Below, one piece after another: positions 10,860 through 23,261 of a stretch of 64,000 nt of DNA. The stretch is taken from assembly GCF_047511655.1 (NCBI RefSeq), contig NC_133400.1, positions 3,881,001-3,945,000 of the forward strand. The letters are read 5' to 3'. The notes beneath the pieces were generated by a model, which saw only the letters and a list, made by a program, of their open reading frames with translations, was not told where the DNA came from and did no database searches. The position numbers were made by a program, and so were the translations under genes. Position 1 is the stretch's first letter; every line of letters starts with the position of its first letter. The DNA comes from Castor canadensis (taxonomy: Eukaryota; Chordata; Mammalia; Rodentia; Castoridae).

Positions 10860-11690
10860 CTCTAAACCCTGTAGCGTTTAAGGGGCTTGAGAGTTGCTGC
10901 AGTATGAACCTATTGAATGTTTCTAAGCTTATCATTTCTCGGTAATATTTCAGGGAAGCTAAATAAATAAATTTCTCAAGTGGGATGTTACAGTTAGTAT
11001 TGCTTGGTAACAAATTTTCCTATATTATAGTGGCTTCAGTAGTCATTTCATTTTGCCTATAATTTTTTGGCTGGGAATCTGGGACAGGCCCACTTGGAAG
11101 GCCCTTCCTTAGGGGCCTTACCATGGTACATTCAGGTGTTGGCTGGAGCTGTGGACATCTGAAGTCTCCACTAGGCTGGACTTCCAAACTGGTTCTCTCA
11201 GGGATGGTTGTCCATGCTGAGTGTCGGGCAGGAGGTCAGCGGGGAGGGCTGACTTCGGGGCCTCCATGGGGGCTTTCCTGTAGTGTTGGGTGGGGAGACT
11301 TGGCACAGGGTGGCTGAGTTCCCCCCGAGCAAGCCTCCAGGGGAACCAGGAAGAGCCTGCCCAGGCTGAGGAACGGGGACACAGACCACACCTGTGAGCA
11401 GCTGGAGAACAAGGAATCTGCAGAACTGTTTAAAAACCTCTCTAGAAGGCGAGCATAGGGAAACACAGGGCCCAGCGCCAAGCAGATGCTCCCTGAAAAC
11501 CAGCCTGTCCTTCTTAGGGGGCTACGAGAGGAAGCCACCATAGCACGAGCAACCTCTGCATCCAGAGACTTAAGCTTCTTCCTCTACCAGCCCCACCTGT
11601 GTGCCATTAATCGAGTCACCTGACCTCTCTGAGCCAGAATGTCTTTCCGGGCTGGACCAGCCAAGGGGCAGTCCAAGTTCTTAGCTTGCT
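10860..11690. other. Intergenic DNA, nothing recognised
   Basis: AT-richer text at 10,910-11,070, then moderate GC. No repeat or gene assigned. Confidence 0.4.
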
Positions 11691-11810
11691 CGTTGGTGCC
11701 ATCGTCTGGAACCAGTCAGGCTCAGTTCAAATCTCAGCAGCTTCACTTCCAAGTCAGTGAGTGAATGTCTGTGCTCAGTGCCCCATCTGGACACTGGAGG
11801 CTACAACAGC

Positions 11811-11842
<32 letters not shown>

Positions 11843-11875
11843 GCCTCAAAGGGTTAGATGATTAATGTTTGGAAA
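11691..11875 (+). repeat. MIR fragment holding a (CT)n microsatellite
   Basis: 'gttcaaatctcagcagcttcactt' (landmark) and later 'gcctcaaagggttagatgatta' resemble the two sides of a MIR element. Between them, at 11,812-11,842, is an almost pure CT dinucleotide run. Confidence 0.6.
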
Positions 11876-12639
11876 CTGATCACTGAAGCCTGACACTTGG
11901 CAAGTGTTACTTGATGTTATTAGGCCCAGCAAAGCTAAGCGAGTTTAGCTCTGATCAACTTTTCCATCCTGTTGCAATCTGAGGATGTAATTTCCGGAAA
12001 AGCAACATTTGAACTTGAACGAAATGGCATGCCATGGGCAACAGAGACTCCTGGGAAGTCCCACGATGCAGCTAAGTATTCCTGTAGGATGCGACTGGCC
12101 ACCGATATCCTTGAAAATGCCAGCCAGGGATCCGACTGTGACCCACGGGAGAAGTAGGATCATGGAGAGACTGAGGCAAAGGGAAAAATCCTTTGGGCCA
12201 CTATGAAGCCCAACCTGGAAAAAGAAAAGCGAAGTCCTGGGAGGAGTGTTGTGGAGAGGCCGCGCTCCTTTGGGATGCAGGTGGGCTCATGGAGAGAGCA
12301 CATGCACACAGGACATGCATACCTGCTGGACCTGAAGGGCGGGCGGGGCAGGTCGTGAACATTTAACTCTTTGCTGCGTAGGTAGGTCAAGGCCTTTCCT
12401 TCCATGTCTGTGTCACTCTGTGGGGCTGGTGGCTCTCGGCCCACACCAAGCTCTTATTCACCAGTTATTTTTGAGCTAAATGGACATGGACAGCCAAGGC
12501 TGGGTGCTCCAGCTTCTCATTCGTCCCTGCCACACCCAGCCAGCAGCTGCAGAGGTCACCCAGGTCTCAACTGGGCATCAAAGACCACTAACGACAGGGG
12601 CCAAAGAGATGCAGGGTGCCATTTGGTGAGAGGTGTGGC

Positions 12640-12945
12640 TTAGGAAGACGGACCCATTGTATTCCCAGCTACTTGGGAAGCAGAGATTGGGAGGAACCTA
12701 GGTCAAGGCCAGCTCTTACCAATAAAGCTGAGCGAGTTGCCCTGCATCTGTCATCCAAGCTATGGGGGAGGCACAGGTGGGAGGATCGAGGTCTGAGGCT
12801 GGCCCTGGGCAAAAATGCAAGATCATACCGGAAAAAATAACCAAAGCGAAAAATGGTTGGGGATAGGGTTTAAGTGGTAGAGCGCCCACCTAGCAAGTGT
12901 GAGGCCTGAGTTCAAATCTAGATATTGCCAAAAAAAGAGAAAACA
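12640..12945 (+). repeat. Three-part composite SINE (B1 + B1-like + tRNA/ID-like)
   Basis: Three modules follow each other: a B1-like unit with 'attcccagctacttgggaag' and 'gtcaaggccagct'; a second, altered B1-like unit with 'cacaggtgggaggatcgagg' and 'ctggccctgggcaaaaatgc'; and a tRNA-like unit with 'taagtggtagagcgccca' and 'gagttcaaatctagat', closed by an A-rich tail. The same order occurs at 27,425-27,735 and 40,346-40,660. Confidence 0.75.
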
Positions 12946-13744
12946 GAGAAGCTGCAAAAATGGGAGTGATAGTGACGCCTCTGCCTCAACAGGGACCACT
13001 CATGTGAAGAGGAGGGTACACCTGGGGGGCGGGGACACAGCTCACCTGGCAGAATCTCTCTGGGGGGCAGCAGGGCCTCCCAATGGGGATATCTGGGGCA
13101 AGATCCCAATCAACAGAAGTCGAAAGTAAGAGAACCCGGCTCAAGTTAGCTTAGTTTACACAGACAGGGGCTACCAGGGAGGACGCCAGGTTAGTGTGCG
13201 ACCAAGGCAGCCAAGACTAGAAGGACTGGAGGTGATCCTGGGCAGGTGTCAGGTGACCCAAAGTCCTTTCTGGCTATTTTCCCACCTCTGTACAGGGTCC
13301 CTTCTCCCTCTGCTGCCAGGCCTCGGCTGTCCCCAGGCATGGGATTTGCATCCTCTTTGTCCTGGGACAGCTTAGGCTGCACTCAAACTCCAGCTCTGCT
13401 CCTAGAGAAAATCCAACTGGCCGGGTTGGGAGATGTCCACCCCTGGGGGTGACAAGGGGATGCTATTGGGCAACACAGACATGGTGACAGTGGGTCATGA
13501 GTGAGGGGGGACGTGTTGAGGGGACACCCTCAAGAGGCCAGATGGATAGGAGTGAGCCACAGCAGTGTTTGTGTGGCCTGTGGACACATCCAGTGGGAGA
13601 GCAGCTCGGGGTGAATGACCTACGTCCAGGCCTGAAGCAGGCACGTCCACTCAGACCCTTCCCCCACGCCAACCTGACTTCCAGCAGCCACACCTGCGTC
13701 TTTGTTGGGCGGCTGCCCCTGGGCTGCCTGAACCTACTAGTTCA

Positions 13745-14068
13745 GGCTATGGTCTGATGGTCCCCCAAATTCAGACACTGAAACTTAGTTAGCAACACGG
13801 GAGTATTAACAGGCGGACCTTGAAGAAGTGATTATGTCATGAAGGTAGTCTTCACGGGTGAGATTAGGGAGTGGGTTCACCCCTTCTGCTTTCTGCCATG
13901 TTAGGACACAGCCATCTTGGAAAGCACAGAGCAGCCCTCCCTCACTAGACACCAACCCTGCTGGGGCTTGGATGTCCCAGTCTCCAGAACTGTGAGAAAC
14001 CAATTTCTGTTGTTTATAAAATTTCCAGTATAAGGTATTCTGTGACAGCAGAACAGACTAAGATAGTC
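13745..14068 (+). mobile_element. ERVL-MaLR LTR, nearly complete
   Basis: From 'cccccaaattcagacactga' through 'ccatgttaggacacagccat' and 'tctccagaactgtgagaaac' to 'tctgtgacagcagaacagac...taaga', the sequence follows a MaLR LTR from 5' to 3'. No adjacent internal region. Confidence 0.85.
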
Positions 14069-14069
14069 A

Positions 14070-15980
14070 CGTCATGCTAGCCCCAAAGTGCTTAGGATTT
14101 CAGGCTCTCTCGGACCTTGGCTAACAGCAGTCAGCAGGGTTGGCCACAACCCCTCAGCTCCGGCTGTGCTGCTGGGAACTGGAGCTAAGTTTGGGGAGGA
14201 GACGCTTTTCTTGTCTTGGGACACATGTGCCCACAATATTTGTTGTGTCTGCTACCCGCTGGGCAACTGCTGGTGAGGAGGGAAGGGAACGGCAAGGACC
14301 AGAGGCCTACTGTGCCACACGGAGAGAGGAGGGCCGGCTTTTCACGAGGGGAGTCTTGGAAGCTGGGCTGAGCTGTGGTCTCGTTCAACTCTATAAAAAC
14401 CCTGACTCACAGGACAGCGAACAGTCAAGTCCAGAACGTGACGGGCTCCCCGCAAGCTCGAGAGAGGACGTTGAGGGCAAACTCGAGGAAATTCTTCACC
14501 CAACAGTGACTGGCAAGCTTACCCAACTTGAGTTGCCCCCGCCCCAAGAAGAATGCAGGCAGAAAGTGTAAATCAATGTTTTAAATAAATTAATGAGAGG
14601 CTCCTGAAACCAGAGTTCATTTTTCGTTCTGTTTGATGACATTTACTGAGGGCTTTCTCTGGGTCAGACATTATGTGGGAAAGAGATGAAAAGGACAGAC
14701 ACAAGGCACAGCCATAATGGACAGACCCACGCAAATGGCCAAGGCTCTTCTCTGGACTAGAAGCAGTAACGGAAGGATCCAGAAGGTTCTGAGAAGCCCA
14801 GAGAGGGACCACTTTCAGGCATGCCTCGGTCTAGGATCTCAAGTGTGTCATCATTGTTCTCTCCTCTCCTCTGGCTCTGCCTGGCTCGCTGTGGCCTTGC
14901 AGCTTCTCCCGTCTGTAGAACTAAGTTTAAGCCAGAGAGGAGTGTGCAGAACAATCATGGTGGCTTCCAGGACATCTCCCTCCATTGCTCCCCTTCCTAC
15001 CTGAAACGTGCTACAGCGTGGGTATGACGGCTGGAGCACAGCAGCTATATGGAACCATGAGGTGCCCTGGGACTGAAGCCATAAACAGAATCTCCTACAT
15101 TCTTGAGGACAGGTCTCTATACCTTTCCCGCTATGTCTTTACATGAAGAAGAAATAAATGTCTAAATCTGTGTAGGCAGAGGGAAGGGCAGGGTCTTGGG
15201 TTCTCACTGTGGCTAATCCTGACGCATCTTTACTTTAGAAGTGAAAAATAGTTTTGATATTAGAACAAGGGACTTTCTTTTCTTCCTGTTTCTGAATGTT
15301 CTTTCCTTCGAACTCTCCTCCTGCACCTAGTCATCCTCAGAGGGAAACTCATGCAGAAGTATGATTCCATCTTACTAACAGACTCCTTGCTCAGCCGTGC
15401 AGTCACTTACCAGGACACACCCTACAGCCCCTCCCCGGGTATCGCCGATACCCAAGCACAGGAGTCAGTCAGGGAGGAGACAGGAGGGGGAGCGACAACC
15501 ACCGTGACCCCTCTGGCCAGCGCAGTGATGGCTGACCCCACCCCCACCAGGACAATCCAGAGGCTTTGTGTGGGAGGCTGGGCCAAGGGTGAGGTCCAAA
15601 GGAGAAGGTGATGCTCCTTTTTTGGATGTCATCCCCGGCCATCCCTGGGGTGTGTGCTGGGCCCCCCTGAGTGAGTCAGGCCTCCACGTCAGCCCAGGAC
15701 AAGAAGGAACCAGTGGCCCCCACACACTGTCCAGTCCCTTGGGCCTGGAGGCCCAGCTCTGCCCTTCCCGGCTTGAGACTGTGGACAAGTCTTGCGTCTC
15801 TGGAGTTCACAGCTTTGTAAGGCTGGTGCGCCTCGTGAGTTAACGTGGAGAGGTCTAAGGTGTGGAATTTCCCCTCCAAGTGCTTTAGCTCCCGCTGTGA
15901 CCATCAGGCCCGACTCCCGTGGGACACCCTAAGCACCCACCCAGGAGGAAGGCAAGTAAACACAGCCCGTGGCCAGAGAC
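14070..15980. other. Intergenic DNA, few recognisable elements
   Basis: Weak MIR-like text is present around 15,765-15,840 ('ttgagactgtggacaagtct'). A 17-bp near-perfect palindrome lies at 15,437-15,453. No gene is supported. Confidence 0.4.
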
Positions 15981-15984
15981 TGAA

Positions 15985-16378
15985 AAGGTGTGGGTTCCTT
16001 GCAGCTGTTGTAATGAGCTACCCGAGACAGCACACACGTGTCTCCTTCCCATTCTGGAGATCAGGACTGCCACCAGGTGCTGGCGGTGTGCTCTCGAGTG
16101 GAGAACCCACCCTGGAGCTTCCAGCTCCTTCAACACTCCTTGGCTGGTGGCCACACAGCTCCAGGCTCTGCCTCTGTGGTCTTGTGGCCTCCCTCCTGTG
16201 TCTGCGGGTGTCTTCTCTCCCTATGAGGACACCCGTCTAGGGCCATTGTGACAGCGTCTTACCTCAACTAATGACACCTGCAAAGACCGTTTCTGAACAA
16301 GGCTACATTCTGAATATGGTTATGGGAGGACTTGAATGTGGGGGACTCTGTCCAACCCAGCGTCATGGTAACAGACAA
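15985..16378 (-). mobile_element. MaLR-type LTR, reverse orientation
   Basis: In plus-strand order the text gives 'cagctgttgtaatgagctac', 'ctggtggccacacagctcca', 'tccctatgaggacacccgtc', 'cctgcaaagaccgtttctga', 'aaggctacattctgaat' and 'ggaggacttgaatgtggggg', the reverse image of a MaLR-type LTR. The exact subfamily is not resolved. Confidence 0.65.
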
Positions 16379-16962
16379 AACGTGCTTCAGTGAAAGGGAC
16401 TATTCTCATTACTGGTAAGATTCAGATGAAGGGCAGCTGTCACCTGCATGTGAATGACCGTGAATCCTTAATGGGACAGGAAACAAAGGGCGGTATTGCT
16501 CTTTGTGCAGGACAGGAGCAGGGACAGGTGGGAATCTGGAGAAGAGGAGGCTGAGCTCCTGCTCCCCACATGACTGCAGGGCTGGCCAAAAGCAGAGGCT
16601 GCCTCTCCGCACAGAAGAGAAAGAGAGCCCTACCTCCCAGCAGGTATGGCCCTGGGCTGAATGGGCAGTGAGTGGAGGGGTCCCATTGCCTTGGGGACAT
16701 TGAGGAAGTGCGTTAAACAGGGTCCCATGTCCATATGAGGTGGGCAGGCACCCAGAGGCCTGGGGCCCAGGCATCCCTCAACCTCCTTTGTTGTGTTGCT
16801 CTGGAATACAGAGCTGTTCAGAAGGCTCACCCAGTTGGGGTCTTTGTACTCCCACCCCTGCACTGGGAGGAGGCTGGAGCACCCAGGAGAGTGCACCTCA
16901 GTGGGCCATCATGAATGTGCCATCCTGGAAAGGCTACAGGCAGTGACTGCAGAAAGGTGCAC

Positions 16963-17357
16963 TGAAATGGTTAAAAGTCTTAGCCAGAGGAAAGCCATTA
17001 ATCAGGTGCCACCTTAGTTTAAAGCTGAAGGGGGTTTATGAAAAATCTGATTCCCACAGAGACGAGGAAAACAGAAGAAGCCAAAGCAGGATGGGGATAA
17101 ACAATTGTGTTGATTGTGTTCACTTTTGCTTCGCAACGGCAACTAACAGCCATTGTTTCGCGTCTGTACCTGGGCTACCTTGCTTCGCAATCATTGTCGA
17201 ACAGGACATGGTTTTACCTTTAAAAACCCTGCTTAAAGTCAGAACGGGACTGCTCTAGGGGCCAGTGACCTGTTGGTCAGAGCAGTCGCTAGCTGGCTAA
17301 AAAAAACTCTCCTTTAAAGTCTTTCCTGGGTGGTCATGCCTCGTTCGACTCGTAACA
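16963..17357 (+). mobile_element. Probable solo class I ERV LTR with 4-bp target duplication
   Basis: The 395-bp element starts TG and ends CA ('tgaaatggttaa' ... 'gactcgtaaca'). It is flanked on both sides by GCAC (16,959-16,962 and 17,358-17,361), a 4-bp target duplication of gammaretroviral type. Inside, 'acctttaaaaaccctgct' is a possible TATA region and 'ctggctaaaaaaaactctcc' sits where the polyadenylation region of such LTRs lies. No gag, pol or env is next to it, so it is a solo LTR left by recombination. The class assignment rests on layout and is inference. Confidence 0.55.
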
Positions 17358-17359
17358 GC

Positions 17360-19050
17360 ACAGCACAGATGAGCACTGGGCTCTGAGTCTGTGGCTTCAG
17401 GGTGGCTCGTCATCCAGCACTAGATAACGGGACTGGGAGGACTCGCTGCTTGGGCTCAGTTGCCAGGCACAAGGTGGCACATGAATGTTTGCTGATTGCA
17501 ACAAGATCATCTTTGAGTCCAAGGGACTACTTGATAATGTGGTAGCCAAGGCCATTTGCAGCCAGTGACCTTTGGGAACACACTAGAACTCTGTCCTCCC
17601 TCTGCCTAAACCAGGAGAAACCGAGACTTGACTTCCAAATGCCCAGGTGGCCTGGAGATTCCCGATAAATGGCCACACTGGGCCCTGAGGGGTCAGAGCC
17701 TCTCTGTCCTGGCGGGTTTGGCGGGGTGAGTAAGAGAAGTCAGGAGGTGTGGACGTGCAGGTCCGGGCAGTGCTCTGCCGGGTCCTCTGACTGCATGATG
17801 AGCTCAGCCTGCGTGCACTTGTGCCGTCCACAGCCGCCAGGGCTTCGCTGGGGCAGCTGCCCCTCGGGTCCAAGCCAGGGCTGGAAGTGGCTGTTCAAGT
17901 GTGTGATGACCTCATGATAAATCGGCCTGAGGTCCTCGCCCCTTTCCCCATGCCTGGGTTGCCTGTGTGACTTCTTTGGCCCACAGGACATAGTGGAAGT
18001 AATGGTACATCAGCCCCCACCCTTAACCTGATCCTTGGGAGGGCGTTGTCACCTCCCACAGGGCCTGCGTGCTCCCTCCAGGCGCCCCAAAACACCAAGT
18101 CTCCCCTGTTCCTGCTGCCGGCTCTCCTGGAGCAGCCAATCCCCCATCCAGGCTGCAAGACAAAAGTGGGAGTCCGAGGCGATGGACAGGAAAATCTCAC
18201 GGCTACCCAGACGTGAGGAGGTGCTCACTCAGGTATTCAACATGCATGGTTGATGGCCAGCGGCTCACCCGTGGATGTGGACATGCCGAGGCAGAGCTGT
18301 GTGGACGGCCCTTCCCTGCCCCAGGTACAGGTGGAGGCCCCAGGTGCACACAGCTGGAAAGTGGTAGGGCAGGGATTCAGTAGGTCTGTGACAAGCCCTG
18401 TGGCAGAGACCACCTTGTCATGGGGCAGTCTACACTGACCTGTCCACCTTCACACAGCCACTTATTCCTCGAGGTTCACTGAGTGCCTATGACACGCTAG
18501 GCACCAAACCCACAGAGCACTGTCTGACGGTCGTGCTGAGTGCCCTTCCCTGGTCCTCTGCAGCCACCCGATCCTCTGCCCACCAGAGGTTGGCCTGTTT
18601 CTCCTCACTGCCCATGACCTGGGGTCAGCAGAACAATGTGGCACCTTGGACACACCCACATCCTGGTTCCTGGAACCTGTGGCCATTACCTCACATGAAG
18701 CATGGATTCCCCAGGAGGTGCAACAAAGAACCAGCTGGTTGGGTTCAAACAACAACAGTGTAGCCCACGAGTCCTGGAGGCCAAGTGTGTGCAGGGCTGC
18801 CTCCCTGGACTCTCGGGTAGGGCTGATCCCACGCTTTTCTCTTCGTCTCTACCATGGCAGGGTCCTCAGTGTCCCTTGGCTTGTGACCACAGCCAATCTC
18901 CACCAGCCTCACATGGCTGGATTCTGCTGCCCTGTCCGGATCTCCTGCTTATAAACACATCAGCCTTTGGAGCAGGGCCACACCTTAACCTGTCACGTCG
19001 AACCCAAATTCCAAATAAGGCCGTGCTCTTAGGTACTGGCTGGACATGCA
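17360..19050. other. Intergenic DNA with weak old-repeat traces
   Basis: Text at 17,900-18,010 ('cctcatgataaatcggcctg', 'cccacaggacatagtggaag') hints at a decayed LTR, 18,330-18,390 and 18,450-18,510 at MIR/L2 fragments. None is certain and no gene is seen. Confidence 0.35.
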
Positions 19051-19054
19051 TTAT

Positions 19055-19470
19055 TGAGAGACATTATTTAATCCAGTACCCACTGTAAAAGGACCTTTGC
19101 AGATGTGATTCAGATAAGGATTCCAATCAGGGGGAGAATGCTGAAGTAACCAGTGGGCCCAATGGAGTCATAGGCAAGGCTTCTAAGAGAGAGTTGGGAG
19201 GTCGGAGTCAGAGGAGAAGGTGATGTGATAGATGAAGCAAAGGCTACAGATATGTGCTCTGAGGACACCAGCCACCAGCCAAGGGACACATGTGGCCTCC
19301 AGCAAGACAGGGAAAGGGATACTCACCTGGAGCCCCCAGCAGCAACCAGCCCTGTCCACACCTTGACTTTACCCCAGTGAGATGGAGCTCAGACTTCTAA
19401 GAGTAAATTCATGCCATTTGAACCCACTAAGCTTGTGGTCATTTGTTACAGCAGCCACAGGGAACTCATC
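19055..19470 (+). mobile_element. ERVL-MaLR LTR (MLT1-like)
   Basis: In order: 'aaaaggacctttgcagatgt', 'ccagtgggcccaatggagtc', 'accagccaagggacacatg', 'ctccagcaagacagggaaag', 'gccctgtccacaccttgact', 'ccactaagcttgtggtcatt' and 'tgttacagcagccacaggga', which is the sequence order of an MLT1-type LTR. Confidence 0.88.
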
Positions 19471-20224
19471 CAGAGTCACTGCGTCTGTGAGCAGGCACCA
19501 GGGAGGCCACAGACCGAGCCCAGGCTCCTGCGCCGCCCTCACCCTAGTGGGAAACCACCGTGAATCAGCCCAGCGCGCCAGCTGCTTCCAGGCAGAGCGC
19601 ACGGCCCAGGCGGCTCCAGACCACACCGAGTCATCTGGCTGCGAAAGGTGCCTCCTTGGAGCCTCTTTACCAGAAGTGCCTCCCTGTGTTCACCCCAGTC
19701 ACTTTTCTAGCCATCAATTAACACATTCCAGATGTAAAACCTGGACCATGGCCAGTCTCAGACTCCGCCTGGCGGGGAGGCCCATGGGGGCTCTTCAGCC
19801 TGAGAGGCTGAGACGTCACCATCGTCGTCAGAGTTGCCTGTGACGTCTGCAAAAACTCTGACCCAGCTGGACTCAAAAGTGGCTGCCAAGGCCACGTACG
19901 GAAGGTACAACAGCTGGCCCTCAGGTCAGCCAGGATCCTCCTTCTTGCCTGTCTCATCTCGGTGGGGGTCATGAAGCCACCACCATACCGCGTCCAGGCA
20001 GAGATGCGTGAGCTCCTCCTTCCCTTCCACAGGGGCTGGGGATTATGCTGGACCATGAGCCCCCCCATCCCATGTCGCCTGCCACAGCCTCACACACAAA
20101 TGCCACTTGAACGCTCTGGCCGTGTCCTTCCTTCTGCTTCCTAAGAAGATGCCTGGTCAGGGGAAGAAGCTTAGGTGGCAAAGTGAGGGGCAGCTACAGC
20201 CTCCAGACCCCTCACATCACATAG

Positions 20225-20525
20225 GGCCAAGGTTTGTTTCCTGGGCTGCCCCAAGCAATCGCCACAAACTGGTGGGGGGGGGGCGGGGCTGACGTGACAG
20301 AAATGTGTCTTCTCCCCTTTGGGGGTGAACCGTGGGCATCTGCGGTTCCCACCTCTGCTGTTGCCTCCTAAGTGGACTTTAGTCACTGCATTTAGGGCCC
20401 GCCCAGGTAATTCAGGATGATCTCATCTCAAGACCCTCCACTTGGTGACAGCTACAAAGACTTTTTCCAAATGAGGATCATTCCCGGGTGTTGGGGCTTG
20501 GACGTCTTTTTAGGGTCCATGCGTA
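20225..20525 (-). mobile_element. MaLR-type LTR fragment, reverse orientation
   Basis: 'ttcctgggctgccccaagca', then 'acaaagactttttccaaatg' and 'gggtgttggggcttggacgt' give the reverse image of a MaLR LTR. A G run at 20,273-20,287 interrupts it. Confidence 0.6.
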
Positions 20526-21650
20526 ACCCACCCTGGCAAGCTGGGCTCTGCCTATGGCCACCGTGTCCTCAGCAAGCCACAGAGGAGGCCGGAGGTGCTC
20601 CCCAGCCTGGCGGTCTCCCCTCCACATCCAGACTCACCTTAACCCGTCCTCTCCTCCTGAGTCACAACACAGCAGTGGCTTCCCTACAGGAGGTGGCAGG
20701 GAAGGATTTTGTCCCTTACAGACACCATTGGTCATCTTCCCTCTGACTATGAGAAGTGTGGAGTTCAAATTCCACAGTCTTCCCCTCACCACATGGGCTG
20801 CCGGGGTCTCATCCCACCACAGTCTCCTAGTGCCCAGGGAAGGCAGGGCCCCCTCGGGGAAGGGGACACAAAAGAGGAAAGCATGTCCCGTGTTCTAGAA
20901 AATGCCACCCTGACATTGACGACATGGCAGCCACAGACCCAGTCTCACCAGCAGAGGCCTCAGAGGCCCGGTTACCAGTAGCATTCAGAGGTGAAGTTTC
21001 CTATGGCAAAGCATGTCCTCCAGACTGGGCTCTGACGGAGGTCTACACCCGCTAAACCACCACCACCACGGCACTGACGCCCCGCATCTTCACATCCCAC
21101 TCTGCCCCATCCTCACTCCTACCCACCTCCCACCATCCAGCAGCCAGTGGTCTATTTTCTGTTGCTTCCTCATAGATTTGTCTGCCTCCTCTGGAATGTT
21201 TCTCAACTGGAATCATAGTGCCAGTTCAGAGAGCTCCTGATTCCTCCTCTTCCCTCCCGACTCCCAACTGGTCCCAGTCCTATCCACAGGACTGGAGAAG
21301 TCACCCTCCTCCCTCCACCCGCTCTCAGGCCTGGTCCTCTGGCCTCCAGGAGAGGGGGCAATGTGTGAGGGCTTAGTCGCCCAGCTCTGGGTTCGGTTCC
21401 CAGCCTCTGTTTCTCCCTGGGAGACTCGCACGTCTGTCTCCTCACCTGGAGCCGAATATCATGCCGACTTCCATGGTGCAGACGCCTATGGCCACAGTGA
21501 GCTCTGCCTGGCCTCCAGTCCACTCAGGGTGTCCAATGAGGAGAGCACCAAACACACACATTTATTTCCATGCTAAAACTAGTAATGGCCCTGTCCCACA
21601 AGGTTGTCTAATGCAACAGATATAGAAAGCATCAGACATTACTGTCACCA
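20526..21650. other. Intergenic DNA, nothing recognised
   Basis: GC-moderate sequence with several open frames that have no recognisable motifs. Possibly further decayed LTR text before 20,990. Confidence 0.35.
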
Positions 21651-21654
21651 TTTT

Positions 21655-21735
21655 TCCTGTGCCTGGGATGGAACGCAGGACCTGGCTCATGCTAGGCAAG
21701 TGCTCCGCCCTGAGCTGCAGCCCAGCCCTGGCGTT
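21655..21735 (-). repeat. ID-like SINE
   Basis: On the minus strand it reads as an ID element: 'ctgcagctcagggcggagca' then 'cttgcctagcatgagcc' and a final B-box-like part. Plus-strand landmark: 'tgctaggcaagtgctccgcc'. Confidence 0.75.
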
Positions 21736-22767
21736 AGTTATCACTGCCACCAGGATCATCGCCTCAGAGTCACTCCTGTGACTTTCTAGGCATGGCTCTC
21801 TCTACCATACCCGAGACCCAGTCCTGCCCGCCACCAGCACATCCACCCAACTCGTGCTTCAGCCTCACCAAACCTCGTCCTGCTCTCTGAACCCCCAGGG
21901 CCTTTTGTGACTTAAAGCCTTTGCGCTGCCCTGCCTCCTGGGCTCCACCTGGGAGTCCACCTGAGCCCCAGCAGAGACGTCTCCCCTCCTGTGCAGGCAT
22001 GGACTAGGCAGGTTGGGGCTGCTCTTACCCTCTGTCTCCCTAGCAGCATCTTGCTTCCTCTTTTTACACTTGCCATGCAAATTGCTTTACTCACTTGTTA
22101 AAGCCAATCTTTTTACTGGGAGCAGGTCTCCCTCCCTCCCTATCACTAGCATCAGCCCAAGGCCTCGTGAAACAACTATTGCCAAGTTCAGCGGTGGGGA
22201 GATAAAGCCAGGGACAGGAAGTCCAGCAGCAATGGCCTTCCGTGGGCTGCTCAGGGGCCCAGATTCACGGGCCTGATAGCTGGACAACACAGGCTGGAAT
22301 CCTAGCAACAGTCCAAACCACCAAGGCTCCATGTTGAGCTTATGGTGCTGTTGGGAAGATTGCATGGGCTAATGTAGGTGAAAGTGCATCAGTGATGGAC
22401 ACACTTCACCCCAAATAACCCCCAGCATCGGTATATGGGATGTCACGCAACCTAACCAAGGCTGTACCTGCCACCTCTTGCTGAAGACAAGGCCCTGGAG
22501 CCAGAGAGAGGGCCCAGCCTGGAGTAAGGAGGGCGAGGCCCTCTTGTACCCCACAACCTGACATCTTCAAAGCACAGAAACCACCAGGGTGGACTTAGAG
22601 AACACAAGGTGCTCATTCAGCTGCCAGGCCAGGCTTTGCTCATTCCCTCTGCTGCCAGGAGGTGGCTCCAGTACACACGGCTATTATCGGCTAGTCTTGT
22701 TATGTTAGGGGAAGAAGCCTCTTTTCCACACACCTCAAATGAAACTACTACTTTTAAAATGTCTGTA

Positions 22768-22981
22768 AGCACCAGGCGTGGTGGTGCATGCCTGTGATCC
22801 CAGCACTTGGGAGGCTGAGGCAGGAGGATCACACCTCAAGGCCAGCCTGGGCCACTCAATGAGACCCTGTCTCCATAAACTAAAACACAGGACTGGTGGA
22901 ATGGCTCAAATGGTACAGCGCCTCCCTAGCAAGCATGAGGGTCTGAGTTCAAACCCCAGTGCTGCCAAAAAAAAAAAAAAA
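22768..22981 (+). repeat. Composite SINE: B1-like joined to tRNA/ID-like
   Basis: The 5' half ('caccaggcgtggtggtgcat', 'cttgggaggctgaggcagga', 'aaggccagcctgggccactc') is 7SL/B1-like. It passes through 'ataaactaaaacacag' into a tRNA-like half ('actggtggaatggctcaaat', 'gagttcaaaccccagtgctg') and a 15-nt A tail. The copy is little diverged and shows the family structure most clearly. Confidence 0.9.
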
Positions 22982-23261
22982 TTAAAACACACAAATAAAG
23001 TATTTATAAGGAAATAATATAAATTTGGATCAGACATGCTACACAGTTAGTCTAAGAGAAGATAAAAAATGAAAAAAGTAACAAAGGAGTTAAGACACAT
23101 TGCAAAAAGTAACATTACAATGCTATTTTAACCCAACTATATCAATATTTATACTAAATGTAAATGTTCTAAACATTCCAATCAAAATGAACAGGCTGTC
23201 AGGCTGTGTGAAAAATCAAAGCCTAACCATACACTCTCTATAGGAAACCAGCTTTACTGGT

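Noticed and set aside
16409..16774. 121-codon minus-strand open frame
   Set aside because: No motif recognised; it lies in intergenic DNA between LTRs.
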